From NCBI GenBank assembly GCA_025738555.1, contig JAOVFP010000001.1:5580001-5644000 (forward strand): 64,000 nt of DNA, read 5' to 3'. Shown here one piece after another: positions 24,101 to 36,654 of this stretch (position 1 is the first letter of the stretch; every line of letters begins with the position of its first letter). The position numbers and the translations under genes are program-made. The notes below the pieces were generated by a model. The model made no database searches, was not told the DNA's origin, and saw only the letters and a list, made by a program, of their open reading frames with translations. The stretch comes from Cyathus striatus (lineage: Eukaryota; Basidiomycota; Agaricomycetes; Agaricales; Nidulariaceae).

Positions 24101-25263
24101 GCTCTCAATGTTCCAACTCCTGGCTCATGTTTTGCTTTTAACATATCCTACAATTATGGTAACAGACTCCAGAGTGCCATCATTCATTATCATTCTCAAA
24201 ATACCCGGGAATATAGCCACCAACATCCACTTTTCACATGGCCGAACGGCAAAATCTAATACCCCATTGAGATAGTTGACAGACACCTAGTTCTCTCAAA
24301 TGTCAATTTGTTAACTGGACGAAACAGACGTGCTATCCTCATGGTGGTAGATGTGGATTTTAAATGCTTCGAACGTTGTTCACTACAATTCCAAGAATGG
24401 CAATTTCGGTGGGTTCCACATGTTCAGAACACATCATATGGGCGTCTACGGCGCGTCTTCTATTGTGAATTTAGGCATACGCCCAAGCCGCCTTGTTTCT
24501 CTTCCCAACCTTTCAATTGTTTATCCCCCAGGCCCATCGGATTTTGACAGAATAAGTTTGCAAGCTCCTACCTATTTTACTTGCTGTTGTGTTGCTCTAA
24601 ATTTTTATGATAATTTACGGAGTATCACCTCCCGCCACTCCACTATTGTGACTGGCGCGTGTACTACGTACTTACGCCGATACGAACAAGATATGGATAA
24701 GCCTACTAATATTAGTAGTACTACTGCATGTACTTTATTAATGCGCGACTTTTGTCAAAGCTTACCACAGCTAGTAATGGTCTGTATTCATTTCCTTACA
24801 CAGAGCATCCCACTTTTAATATAGCGTAGATTTATTGATATTCTACATACTGAGACAAATACGAATAGATACTGGTAACAGACTATAGTGGAGGGAATGT
24901 GCTATACTATTACTAAGAATTGGTATGATGAGCGATCACGAGATCATCTAGCCCCTCTTGTCCGTTCATAATTATTTCTTTTTTATTGCAAGCAAGGTTT
25001 CCGTCGACGTAGTCGACACTTCCAAGTACGTTCTAGAACATCGTAAAATGTGTAGAGCTCATGAGGGAGTAAGTAGTACTCAAAAATAAATTGCAACATT
25101 ATTGTTTGGCAACCTCAGTAACTCACAACAAATACAAGCCAATACAAATAATACTTAAAATGTTTCATTACGCGATTCTTGCCACTTAGACCAACGCCAC
25201 AACCTTCGCTCGAAAACAACTTCCGTATGCCCAGCGCGGACATCTTCTTTAGGCTTTCGTACT
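24101..25263. other. Intergenic with dispersed repeats
   Basis: Contains the inverted copy of the GTCGAC palindrome repeat (about 24985-25025) and the block at 25030-25175 that matches 16325-16510. The 157-codon frame at 24351-24824 has no recognisable domain. Confidence 0.45.
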
Positions 25264-26782
25264 ATGAACCATATGCAAAATACATCACTTTTTGCACTTC
25301 CCTATGAAATACTCATCGAGATCGCTCTCTACCTTCCGCAGAAATCGCAAACGTCACTAATCGGCGTCTCTCGAACTCTTAAGCTTCTCAGCACGAAATA
25401 CGTTTACAGGAAGGTAGTAACCAACTCCCTTTTATCACTTTTTCGGTTCTGTGATATTATGACGCATAATAATGCTGCTGCTGAATCAGTTAAATGCCTA
25501 TGCTTAAATCTTGTGTAAGCAGCTTCTGTGCATATATTAGCTTATTAACATCTAATTCCCAGGAGCGGAAAAGATAACACTTTTTCAGTAAACTCCCGCA
25601 CCCTATCGAACCAACAACGCCTTGTACGAAGCACGCTTCGCAAGATATCCTCGCATGTGATTGAGTTCGTTGTGAAGTGTGATATTCCAAAGGATTTTGC
25701 GTCCTGTGGTATACAGGCTGTATACCCAATAGATTTCCAAACCTCCGGTCATACACAAACTTAGACCGAATTGTAAAACCCGGTGCGATCGATTTTATCC
25801 ACAACAACCCGCATATTCGAAATGTCTGTCTTATTGGAAAACCGGAAGATTCACTGCTACAACAACGTTTCATTGATCTGCCTGATCTTCAAGATTTAAC
25901 TGCATCTCCACATTTGATGCAAATACTAATCCCTGGATCAAAAATGTCGGATCTCACGTGGTTTATTGCCCCGCTGTATCCTAAGAGAAAGCTCGACGCT
26001 GCCTATTTAATGCCGGCGTGCTGCTCGGAAAGCCGAATTACATCTATGAGGTTCTTGTGCGCGCTGATTCCACGATGGCTCATGCCTTCTATTCCGTTGG
26101 ATCTTTATCCAGACATCACTTCTCTTCTATTTAGTGGCATTTAGCCACAGACTGACTTTCAGAATGTATCTGGGTTCTATGTCCGCTGATGGTTTCTCAG
26201 AGCGTGTACTGACGCTAATTGTTAGATTGTGTTTGAAGGGATGAATGAAATCCTGCCGCAAATTAAGAACTTGGAAAGCCTTGAGATCTTGCCACATACA
26301 AATACCTCTCTTACGAACGAAGGTTTCGACGAAGAATTTCAGCAGCTCAGGTCCTGGAGTACACTCAGCACTAGTCTGTGCCAAGTCCGGATGCCCAGTA
26401 CGATTTTCGCGCTTCCTTCTCGGATCTGTCTGGTTCACTTTCGCTAAATTAGCGGGCACTGTGGATGAGAGCAAATTGCAATGGCTATGCATAGGTAACT
26501 CAATCCTATGCGCATGCAACATCGCTATGGTTGGTCGAACGACCAGAATATAAGCAACTTCTAGAGGATTTATTAGCTGCAGAGAAGAATGATATGAGTA
26601 AAGAACTGTTGAAATGGATTCTTACGCTTGTGTCTGGACCCAGTTGTAGTGGGGAGATATTTGAGCCGGTTCCGTCACCTCAGAGTAACGACGATCCTTT
26701 CTTGTGGGAAGGCCTTGATATGCGATTGTGGTGCCAGAATCTGTACCTTAACTTTCCAGAGCTACGTCGTATGAATACTTAA
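25264..26782 (+). CDS. F-box-like protein, probably multi-exon and possibly broken
   Basis: Exon 1 starts MNHMQNTSLFALPYEILIEI and continues ALYLPQKSQTSLIGVSRTL, an F-box pattern (LPxEIxxEIxxYL). The donor CTTGT|gtaagc and acceptor ttcccag|G join it to VSGKDNTFSVNSRTLSNQQR in frame. Past about 25730 the best protein-like frame (NNPHIRNVCLIGKPEDSLLQ, then LQDLTASPHLMQIL) is in another phase, and I could not find a matching splice pair, so there may be a frameshift. Later open segments (VFEGMNEILPQIKNLESLEI at about 26230; the last exon from about 26531 with EYKQLLEDLLAAEKNDMS) fit the same gene. The last exon ends in a TAA at 26780-26782. Either a live gene with exons I placed wrongly or a young pseudogene. 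Confidence 0.45.
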
Positions 26783-26880
26783 TCGATCCTGTAATGTTCA
26801 AAACAGATGAAAGTTATTAACACCAAATGGCACAATTACATTTTAAATTTTATTCTGTCTACCCTTCTCCACTGTTCAAG

Positions 26881-28196
26881 CTAGTCGAACAACATGCCCC
26901 CATCCACCAGGACCTGAGATTAAGTCAGATAACGACCTAGAAAAATAAGTAGAAAATACGTCTTACACTTTGTCCTAAACAGAGCGAAATTAGAAATAAT
27001 GCAATCAGCATTTCGACGCACACTAATGTAATATTGGAATATACCTGTAATGAAACTGGAGTCTTTTGAGACTAAGAACGATGCAAGGCCAGCTACATCT
27101 TCAGGGGTTCCGTTTCTTCCTAGAACGGCTGCACCCTCAAGCTGCGGGTGCATAATTAGACAGACAAAGACCTCATATAACTAAATAAGGAGAGCTTACA
27201 GCTTTCGTCCATTCTCCAGGGTTTAATCCGCGCTTTTTCGCCTCGTATTTGTCCATGACGCCAACTAAAGGTGGGTCGTTATCATTAGTGTATAGCAGTA
27301 TCACGGATGTTGGAACGTACGCAATTCTGTTTCAATAGCCCCTGGGGCATACCCGTTTACTCGAATATTGTACTGTGCATATTCCATAGCTATAATGTAT
27401 AGCGTGTTAGATACATAATTCGACTTTCATTGGAAAGGTTGTGATATTCAATTACCTGCACTCTGAACCAATCCCCGAACAGCAAACTTCGTGCTAGAGT
27501 AGAGTGCGGTATCAGGTATACCTATATAAGCTCATTAGCGTGATGTACTTAGTCTTTAACAAAGTACAGAACATAAGTACCTTTCTTACTGGCAATAGAA
27601 CACGCCGCTGACAACAGAGATAATCATGAGCGCCATTCGATGAGGACGGGCTAATGACTTACCGAGCATTACGCCTCCACGCCCTTGCGTGATCATTTGG
27701 ATAGCGGCGTGCTTAAAGCACAGGAACGTCCCGCGAACATTTATCGAGAATAATCGATCCCATTGCTCTACCGAAGCTAAATGGGTAGATTGTCAATAAT
27801 AAATAAAACACTAAAAGAAAAGTGAGAACTTTTAATTATCGGAGCTTTCATGGCGATTCCAGCATTAGCGACCATCTGTTGTCGATAATCAAATAGGTCA
27901 CTACTAATCATGAGGACCTTCCCACTGCCAAGGGGACTTACCACATCGAGACCATCGAGCTCTTTTACGACCTGCTTGATCATTCCCTCCACATCACTTT
28001 CGGAGGAAACATCTCCCAACGCAGCAACACTCTTGCGCCCCTTCTCTTGGATATGCTTTACCACCACGTCGAGTGTATCTTTGTTCTTCGGTAGATCGTT
28101 CACTGCCACATCGTACCCGTCGTCTGCGAGCCGGAGAGCGATTGCACGACCTATTCCGTTAGCTGCTCCTGTGACAAAGGCAGTTCCTTTCGACAT
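26881..28196 (-). CDS. Short-chain dehydrogenase/reductase (SDR), classical type
   Basis: Spliced by eye into about nine short exons totalling roughly 260 residues, the usual SDR length. It starts at 28196, MSKGTAFVTGAANGIGRAIA, with the TGxxxGIG nucleotide-binding turn. Later come VANAG (NAG motif), the catalytic serine region (AACSIAS), Y-x3-K (YSSTK) after a short intron, and a C-terminal LVDGGMLFD ending at the TAG at 26881-26883. This family reduces or oxidises small alcohols and ketones with NAD(P)H. It looks closest to diacetyl/acetoin-reductase-like fungal SDRs, but the substrate cannot be read from sequence. The start was chosen by match with the paralogue (MSKGIAFVTGAAHGIG at 29518); the frame extends upstream but without homology. 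The paralogue lies head to head on the other strand. Confidence 0.8.
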
Positions 28197-29517
28197 TGTG
28201 TACCAGTTGAACTTGGGAGAAAAGAGAATAGGGCAGATCAGCGCACTGCGAGTTAGACTTATATGAGAATCGCTATCAACTTCAGATGCCTCAAGCCTTG
28301 CACGGCTCCCATGAGTCATTATGGTTCGGTTCCTTTCAGAATTTCCTCCAGCATGCTTCTCATTCCACATTCGGAACTTATGTGGGTCTCTGCTCCAAGT
28401 TCCAACCAAGGAGTCCTCTGGAGTCTCTGTAAGGTAAGTACTGATCATTAACAATACTTATACACAAAATAAATATGAGCCCCAGACGCCGGATACCAGT
28501 GGGTGCTGTAGCTATAACGCCTCTTGTTGTGATAAATGTGGGGGTATATAATGACCCCTTTATCATTCGGTGTGATAACCATCGAAGATGCCCCCAATTT
28601 CTCTATGACGTCATGAGCCATTCTTATAACGTAAGTTTTCCCACTACTCAACTGAGAGACTAGCGAGAAAATCCCTCAAAAAGATTTCTCAAATGGTACA
28701 CCATGCTTGGTTGTAAAATATGAGCTACAACTTGAGCACCTTGAACTTGGAGCAAAATTAAAGTGGGTACGGACCGCGGAGAACCTATCAGTTACATTAC
28801 TGGAATCCCAAGTTGGAGCCTGTATCGAGTCTATTTACTCCGCTGGTCGCGCAGGTGCTTGGTAATGGGTAGCGGAGGTTCCGACGTTCATCCCTGAGAG
28901 AAAGAGAATATTGAAGGTACGTTACTCACAGTTCCATCAGCTGCATTACTATGATTCTACCAAAATAAAAAGCTATCGCTAAATTATCATGTCCATATCT
29001 GAGGTCACATATCACAGCCGTCAAATTTCCTGCCACACCTGGATATAAATTCCGGTGTCGCCGAGAGGAACACTCAGTAACTACTCTTATATAACTTTCT
29101 GTTCATAACTATTATTTCATGTTCTGGATATGCAGGATTCGCCGATTTACATTATCTTCAAAGAAAAGAGTTGAAATTACTAATTTCTCCTGCTCAACGA
29201 ATCGCAGTAAACATAGTATACTCGAAAAATAACACTGTTATTATTCATCCTCCGTCAACAGAGTTTTCCGTTTAAGACCGGACAATCAATGATATGAATA
29301 GGTTCGAAGTCCCTTTCCGCGCCTTCTCTCACTTGCCGTGAGGATTCGTTAACACACGAAGCCGCGGCTTAGACTAATTTAGACAGCTTAGACAATTGCA
29401 ACACATGTTCAAGCTGCAGAAATGAAGGGTCCGAACTGGTATAAAAGACAGATGTATTGGTTACTGAAAGCTATAACCCAACAGAGCTCCCAGCTATTAC
29501 ACATTTCGAGCCAAATG
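28197..29517. promoter_or_regulatory. 1.3-kb shared upstream region of the divergent SDR pair
   Basis: The two SDR genes start at 28196 (minus) and 29518 (plus), so any regulatory elements between them could act on both. I see no third gene: the short frames at 28263-28663 are on opposite strands and unlike any family. No core promoter motif is clear by eye, and the region need not be shared in practice at this distance. Confidence 0.4.
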
Positions 29518-30768
29518 TCGAAAGGGATTGCTTTTGTCACCGGCGCTGCACATGGAATTGGTCGTGCAATTGCTCGTCGTCTTGCCAGTGACGGATACAA
29601 TGTAGCTTTGAATGATCTTCAGAGGCATAAGAGTGATCTCGATGTTGTCGTGAAAAATATACAAGAAACGGGACGTAAAAGTATTGGACTGATAGGTGAT
29701 GTCTCCTCTGAGCAAGATGTCGAACGAATGGTGAAACAAGTAGTGGAAGAACTTGGGGGATTGGATGTGGTATGGCGTCTCTTTAGCTTCACTTATATAA
29801 TTCATATTGATGATTCGAATCTTTAATAAAGATGGTAGCTAACGCAGGGACATCCATGAGCAAAGAACTTTCAGAAAGTTAGTTCAAGTGTCCTGTACTC
29901 ACTCTCTATGTTACTAACTTCATCAATTTTATCGCCTACAGCTACAGTAGAGCAGTGGGACCGCATGTTTTCAGTTAACGTCAGAGGAACATTCCTATGT
30001 TTCAAGTATGCCGCTGCTCAAATGATCGCTCAAGGACGCGGAGGAAATATTCTTGGTGTGTACATTATTCAATCAACAATCACTGCGAGATCTGATTTTA
30101 TTATTGGCAGCGGCCTGCTCAGTATCCGGAAAGCAAGGAAGTGCACGAGCTGGACTATATTGTAGCACCAAGTTTGCTATTCGGGGACTCGTACAGAGTG
30201 CTGGTAAGTATTCTCTTTATGGCCAACAAACACAACTTGTTTATAATCATCCATTTGATCTTTTCCCAGCCATGGAATATGCACCACACAAAATACGAGT
30301 TAATGGCTACGCCCCTGGAGTGATTCAAACTGAAATGCGTATGTAGTCTGACCTATTCTTCCAATACATAGACCTAACAAGTTACTAAAAGTTGACTACC
30401 TGGACGAGCAAGCTGTTAAAGAGCAGGGGATGGAACCCGGTAAATGGAAGAAGCTCGTGAGTATTTTTGCCTACCATATTTTGGATTTCTATATATAACC
30501 CACTTCGTGAAAAGCTTGAAAGTCGTTCAGCACTCCGCAGAAATGGAACTGCTGAAGAGGTAGCAGGACTTGCATCGTTCTTGGTTTCGAAGGATGCTGG
30601 GTTTATTACTGGTTAGTTCTAACTACGATTAACAACGAGCAGTGTGTTGATAAGTCGAACGATTTTTAATAGGTCAAAATGTAAGTGCTGTACTAAAACT
30701 ACGTTAAACGGCTTCACAAAGTTCATCATACGTAGGTTGTGGTTGATGGAGGTATTGTGTTTGATTAA
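29518..30768 (+). CDS. Short-chain dehydrogenase/reductase (SDR), paralogue of 26881-28196
   Basis: Nine exons splice in frame to about 260 residues: MSKGIAFVTGAAHGIGRAIA (TGxxxGIG turn), VANAG in exon 2, WDRMFSVNVRGTFLCFKYAA in exon 3, catalytic region AACSVSG and YCSTK in exon 4, RVNGYAPGVIQTEM in exon 5, then LDYLDEQAVKEQG after an acceptor actaaaag at 30391, RRNGTAEEVAGLASFLVSKD, and VVVDGGIVFD before the TAA at 30766-30768. All hallmark residues of an active classical SDR are present. Intron positions match those of the minus-strand paralogue, so the pair arose by an inverted duplication of a complete gene. The substrate is unknown; the family suggests NAD(P)H-dependent reduction of a small carbonyl compound. 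Confidence 0.8.
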
Positions 30769-30889
30769 GTAGTGCTGTATGATGGTTAAAAATATATACG
30801 CACTGAGTGGTCCGGCAAATCTGAAGTGAGTGTTATGTAAAACCACGGATAAAATTCATTATAGTGCGCGAACGTGGACTACACATCAA

Positions 30890-32121
30890 TTAATAGTTTG
30901 GTAACTGTATCCACATCCAATCTAAAATTCCATTTTCATGTGTCTTCGGAAGTAGTTCTTCCACTAGTGCCTCTGCATCCTCCAAGGTATCAGCCAAGAA
31001 CATACCAGTAAAGGATACCTTTTTCAGCTGGGTAAAGCGTGGGTGCGACAGCACGGCATCCAGAAGCACCCAATTGTATGGGTCTGATTGTTCCAGGTGC
31101 GTGCTCATGGTGTCTTCAAAGAATTTAACCGTTATTTGTTGTATTTCATTTCCATCCCTCGCTGTGGTAAGAATCCCTCTGATACATTCAAACGGGTCGT
31201 CTGACTCTATATCCGCAAAAAAATCGAGTGTATGAAGCTTGGGAAATCCTCCTATATCGATCCCCGGTCCTAGTACTGTAAATCCATGTGATCAGAGTTC
31301 ATTTTGTATATCTGAGACATGTTAACTAGACATTACCTTGCAAAAAAGTAGTTGGAAAACTAAGTGTAATCAACCTAGAACTCTTGTTGTTTCCCCAGAT
31401 CGAAAATGCTAAGCAGAGTGTAGTCGTGGTTCTTGATGTTATCACCAATTTTTCTAACATGTACACTTGAGGCAACAAGTCATCCCTGGGCAGACTTGAT
31501 ATTTCAAAATCTATGTCACCTAAAGTTAAAGATTGAAGACTGCGATCCCGTGGTTTTGCATCTGTCGGTAACTTCAACAGGAATTCCTGGGGTCCGTTGA
31601 ATTCAACATATGAAAGGGATAGGGTTGGAATACAAGTGAACCATTCCATAAATACTGGAGGGAGACCGTGAATGCCCGCGAGGCTTAGATCGACTAAGGA
31701 AGGAGACAAGCAGATATTAACAAAAGCTTGTTTAAAATCTGGTGAAAAGTCCTTCCAGATGCAGTACCCAAAGAAGCTAATTTCCATGTTGAAGGCTACA
31801 AGGTTCTTGAACATTCCAAGTATTCGAGGAAGACTGGGCTGATTAACGATATCCATGTCAATATCGCCCATACTGATATCCTGGAAGTGAAACTTGCGAA
31901 CGTGAAGCGCAAGTGCTTGCAGATTTAAAACGTCGATATACTTCCGAACGATCAGGTCTGCAGATAGAGACTGAGCGGAACAGATGGCATTGCGCTGGCT
32001 CTAGGAAGGGTTTGGTTGTCAAGGCACAAGATTTTAGGTCTTGAGGTGCATTGCTACTTGTTGATGAAACTTCGTCGATTATGAGCTCCACTATATCGAA
32101 CGGAATGCGGTGTAAGTACAT
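30890..32121 (-). pseudogene. Frameshifted inverted paralogue of the F-box-like gene at 10305-11577
   Basis: Starts at 32121 with MYLHRIPFDIVELIIDEV and follows the plus-strand gene to the same intron (about 31333-31270, gtaatg to tttacag) and the same C-terminal helix (EDAEALVEELLPKTHENGIL), ending in TAA at 30890. Near 31920 a stretch of 14 bases present in the other copy (between AAATCTGCA and GCACTTG) is absent, which shifts the frame about 75 codons into the protein. Everything downstream is still open in the original frame, so decay is recent. Homology extends several hundred bases upstream of the start codon. A downstream start at about 31871 could in principle yield a truncated protein lacking the F-box. 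Confidence 0.7.
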
Positions 32122-32755
32122 GCTAAGTAGCTCTAACTGGTAAAATGAGAACGAGAACTGTCAGTGCTCCAGTTCGCTGGCATACACGCTGCGTCAACAT
32201 GTTACCTTTAGGACTGCCAGCTCACAGTGTTCAAATCTTGATCATCGAACACGATGTGATACGAGATTCTTAAGTAGTATTCAGGGATTTAGCAACGTCT
32301 GGTGGTCGATTAGGTGTCTTGACGTAGAGCACGGCAGGCAAAAGGTAAGTCGACAGTCTCGACTTGCAGTGAAAGTCAATGCAAGTCGCAAGGTCGAATG
32401 TCCGATTTGGAACCGATTTTCAAATTTCTTATGCACGTGAATGAACTGGAGATTCCCGAATTGTGGCAACTGTTCACGTTTTAACGATTTGACCAGCTGT
32501 GGTATTATCGACATTGTCCATCATCGTTAACGGTATACGCATTATATGAGTAATACGATTCATGACACATAAGCTCAAAAACAATATAGAAAGAGAACTA
32601 ATATCACTACGTAGCGTAGTAAGCAACTGCCAACGAATCCAAAATCAGTTTCGTACATTGCTTATGTCCTTTAAAACCAAGATATGATTGACCCTATCCT
32701 ACCCTACCAGATCTACCCCCACCCCATTCTCATGTCCATAGCCGTAGTCCTATCC
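32122..32755. other. Upstream flank of the F-box-like pseudogene and spacer
   Basis: About 32122-32500 on the minus strand resembles 9990-10300 (for example the GACACCTAATC and TTGCTAAATCC blocks). It is therefore duplicated promoter DNA, not a gene. Beyond that is the 3' end of the RRM pseudogene. Confidence 0.5.
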
Positions 32756-33491
32756 TTAGGACCCCCTAACATCTTCTTTCCATCCCTCACCCACGCTTGG
32801 GTCACTTTGGCAGTTCGAGTAGGCGACCACCGCAGATGGGTCGAGCTTTTCGCGGAAGATTTTGAGCGCACGATGTGCGATGGCGGGTGATCAGAAGCAA
32901 ACGAGAGTGATCTATTGGACAAGAGGGGATCCTGTGCATTGTTGGGGGTGATGACAGATGAAGAGGAAGGGAAGAGGAAGAAGATGAATAAACGAAGGCA
33001 GGTAAGGAACACATGAACGAATCATGATGTACGGAGGCAGGCAGAAGGGCGACGATGAGAAAGGCACTCACTTAACGAATAACCAACAAAAGAAGCAAGA
33101 AAACGAAAGAACAAACTAAACGTACCAAACACCGCGGTACTCTTCATTTTCACTACAAACTCCTTCGTCAAGTGGCGCCACACGTCCACATTATCGCTTG
33201 TACAAGCCTGTAGGCCTTCCAGAAACAGCAAGTCTGTCATGTACGAGATGTACGACGATTCTGTTAAAAATATATGGTATGCAGTGTTCGCTAGTTGCTT
33301 TTACCTTGTTCGCGTCCTCGTGGTGATGGGATTTGAGGATTGCGCGACCTTGTAGTGTTATTATTAAGTCCCAGTCGCCTTTATCTATGGAATCGTGTCG
33401 GTATTTTATGAATGAAATAAGACATATATACAGAGGAGGACAGACCAATATAAACCCCCCGCCCAATTCGCTCAAAGAACGCACTCACATC

Positions 33492-35800
33492 GGGCTACTA
33501 GTTTTTGACGTTGCCCGTATTTTGACGTTGCCGTGACATTGCCAGTAATTATCTCTCAGCAACGTCAATGCTCACATCGCAACATCACGCAACATCACGG
33601 CAACGCCAGGCAACATCGCGGATGCGTGAGGAGTGTACTAGTGCTGTGGTCAGAGCTGAAGGTAGGAAGGGGTTCATCACGGAAATGGGCAGAGAATTGT
33701 TTGCGGGTGCTATGGGTTATGGGTCGCCTGGGGGTTAAGACTAAGTAGTAAGTACATAAATAAAATATATTGTAGCTGAAGAGGTGAAAGTGCAGTTGTG
33801 TGTACCTCACAAAGACAAATATTGTGAATCGTCAAGACGTCTGTCTGACAGAATTCTAAGGTGAGAGGGAGTAAGAAGTGATTAACTTGTCTGTAGTGTA
33901 ACTACAGAGATTTTTTTATACTAGAAAAACCAATAAATCTAAAATAAGTAGAAGTAATTATATCTGATGAAGGATGTAAAAGGAAAAGTGTGAAACATTA
34001 AAAATGAATAGAAAACTCAGTAAGAAAGTCCAATGAGTTGAAGTTTGTGAGGAGACAAGTTTTCTTGTCAAACTTCAGGGTCTTGATCGTCAGTGCTGAT
34101 GTCAAAGTTATTTTGAGAACTCGGAGTGTTGCAGGGGATAGGTATAGTCAGGACAGTATACAAAGAAGTATATTTTGAGGAAAGACTGAAATGAGTGAGC
34201 AGGATGGAGATTGAACAGAGAGCACAAGTGGAATGTGTATGAATGCATCAATGATGCGTGATGCGTGATTACATAATTCGATTTGGAACGTCTTGATATC
34301 TCAAATAATTCCTGAATTGCAGCGCAGGCATTTTGCTCTGCTCTACCTAGCTATCTACAGTGTAAGGGTGAGGGGCAGGTTAAGCCCTAAAAAAAATAAA
34401 GTATGAGTTGTCAAATGTCCATTTAACTGAGAAGCTCTAAGGTGTATGAAATGGAAGGTTAGTAATGATGTAATGTTGATGTCAATGAAGCATGAGATAG
34501 GAACTTCGAAACAAAGTTTAAACACGAATACTTGATGGAATTTCGAAATTGAAATGGTGGAACAGAAGTTGACAATGCTGACAATAAGCTGGAGACAAAA
34601 ACAGAAACTCAAAGCTCGATGGTGAGAAGGGGGAATGTCACTGAGTTACCCATTACAATGTACTCCATCACACCCTATTCTCACTTTGTGGGGCAACATA
34701 AGGGAACACCAGCAATGTCAAGCAATGCCAGCAACATCACAGGCAACGTCACTGCAATGCCAGCAACATCCATGGGCAATTCCACAGCAATGTCAGGCAA
34801 TGTCATGGCAACACCAGCAACATCAGGCAATGCCAGGCAACATCAGGTAGCACAAGCAATGTCACTGCAACATCAGGCAACATCAATCTTCAGAGGGGCA
34901 ACATCAGGCAACGTTACATGCAGAATTGGTGGGCAATGTCAGCAACGTCACTTGAAAAATTCATAGTTGTCATACATGGCACTCTGCTTTGGAGTTACCA
35001 GAGCAGGCATACAGAATTAAATAAAAAACTAGGAAGATATCAGTAGTGTCAGTAATGAGCAAGGGCATCTGCTTTAGAATTACCAAAGCAGTTGATGAGG
35101 TGATGGGATGAGAGAAGAGGTTTGCAAGGAGATGAGTTTTCTTGTCAAACATCAGGGTCTGGTGTCAGTACCAATGTCAGAGTTATTTTGAAAACTCAGA
35201 ATGTTGCAGGGGATAGGTATCATGTCAGAATGGTGCGCAAAGATGTATAATTTGAGGAAAGTATGAGGAGAGTGAATGAGGATGTAGATGAGTGGAGAAT
35301 GTGAGTGGAAGGGATGGAGATTGAACAGAGAGCACGAGCAGAATGTGTATGAATGCATCAATGATGCATGATGCGTGATTACATAATCCGATTTGGAATG
35401 TCTTGATATGTTGAATTATTCCTGAATTGCACTGCAGGCAGTTTGCTACTCTACACTGCTTTAGAATTAATTTGCTTTACTCTCAGTCTCTAAGGCTGAT
35501 GTGTTACACTCTCCATTACCACAATATTACTACTTAGGTAAATCCATAGTAGACACCCCATCCAGTGCTAATATATATTATTAAAATGAAAGAACATATA
35601 CTTATTTATTGTATTTATTACTAACTACACAGTGGGACTTGAACACAGGACCTCAGCACTAATAATATATGTAGCAACATCAAAAATAAATATGCAACAT
35701 CAGGCAACATCACACGCAACGCCAGGCAACATCACATCTCAGAATGGCAACGTCACTAAAGCAACGTCAAAAACCAGGCAACGTCAAAATCTGTAGGCCC
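33492..35800. mobile_element. 2.3-kb non-autonomous DNA transposon with arrays of GCAAYRTC motifs
   Basis: The ends are inverted: the left end reads GGGCTACTAG-TTTTTGACGTTGCC inward and the right end, on the minus strand, GGGCCTACAG-ATTTTGACGTTGCC. The 9-base sequence ACTCACATC flanks both sides (33483-33491 and 35801-35809) and occurs once in the intact paralogue (CTCACATCG near 56111), so the pre-insertion site is known. GACGTTGCC/GATGTTGC motifs and their complements crowd both ends and the middle (about twenty in 34690-34955). A 330-base internal block is duplicated directly (about 34035-34345 and 35100-35452, sharing CAGGGGATAGGTAT and GAACAGAGAGCAC). No transposase frame is seen. A 9-base duplication is typical of Mutator-like elements, but the superfamily is not settled. 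Confidence 0.75.
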
Positions 35801-36161
35801 ACTCACATCGACCTGATCTGAATTGGTCACATATATACAACACCTTCGATGATCACTGCAGCTAGATAACCTTGTGCAGTGGATTCTTGAAATGTGATGG
35901 ACACGACATATGATGTCCATTTCACTGGCTGGCGAGTCATATTTCTACCGAGAAACTCTGATTTAGTGTTGAAAGAAATAGAATTGCAGAAAGAAGCGAG
36001 GAAAGTACCTATTAGTTGCCATTCAAAAACTCTTGATAATACCACATGCTCCTCAATGATAACCCACAAGTCCTCCTCTGTTGTTTTAGACACATGGACC
36101 AGGGAACAGACTGTATAGTCCAAAAGGGTGGGCAAGGGATTTAATAGATTCGGGAAGAGAT

Positions 36162-36643
36162 TGTTACGATAAAGTTCTGTTTGGGACTTTTATCGTACAA
36201 GTCCGATAGTCACGTGATTTACAAGTTCAAAGAACGAGTAGACCGGTTATCGAGTTCGAGTCTCTATTCACGAGCTCTTAAGTTGTTTAGACTTAAGTAC
36301 GAGCTAAGTGAATGAATCAAAGTAAAGCTAGTTCGATTTAAGCTGAAGCTTGAGCTCTATAGCCCAAGTTACTACTGTTTAAATACAAACAAGTCTGTAC
36401 TAATAATAAGTGGAAATGTAACTAAATAAGTCGAGATGCTGCGCATCAACTGCGCATGGCTGCGGCGCAGCAAGAAGAAAGAAAGATATACTAAGTAAAG
36501 TACATAACTCGAGATGAGTTAAAAATAAATGACAGTCGTGTAAATAAAGAAGTAATGTGTTTGGTATCGAAGGTGATACCAAACAAGCCTATGATTTGTA
36601 AAGAAATCAAGTGTAAATAGTAAGAGTAAAGAAAATCGTAACA
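36162..36643 (-). repeat. 3' LTR (full length, 482 bp)
   Basis: TG...CA ends with 9-base inverted termini TGTTACGAT/ATCGTAACA. On the element strand it contains TATTTAAA (36378-36385), about 26-33 bases before the sequence CAAGCTTCAGCTT (36352-36340). I read these as TATA box and start of R. Bases 36364-36539 are absent from the other LTR. Confidence 0.93.
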
Positions 36644-36654
36644 TTACCCCCAAA
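36644..36654 (-). promoter_or_regulatory. Polypurine tract next to the 3' LTR
   Basis: On the element strand TTTGGGGGTAA lies directly between the TAA of the third ORF and the LTR. This is the position where plus-strand DNA synthesis is primed in LTR retrotransposons. The run of purines is short, so the exact primer is uncertain. Confidence 0.6.

Noticed and set aside
24640..24690. Shared peptide TGACTTYLR between frames at 24650 and 48860 as a sign of a common gene
   Set aside because: The match is nine residues with no further similarity around it; probably chance or a tiny relic.
34690..34955. GCAATGTCA repeats read as a repetitive protein (long ORFs in two frames)
   Set aside because: The motif array lies inside a TIR transposon and the frames only reflect the repeat unit lacking stops.
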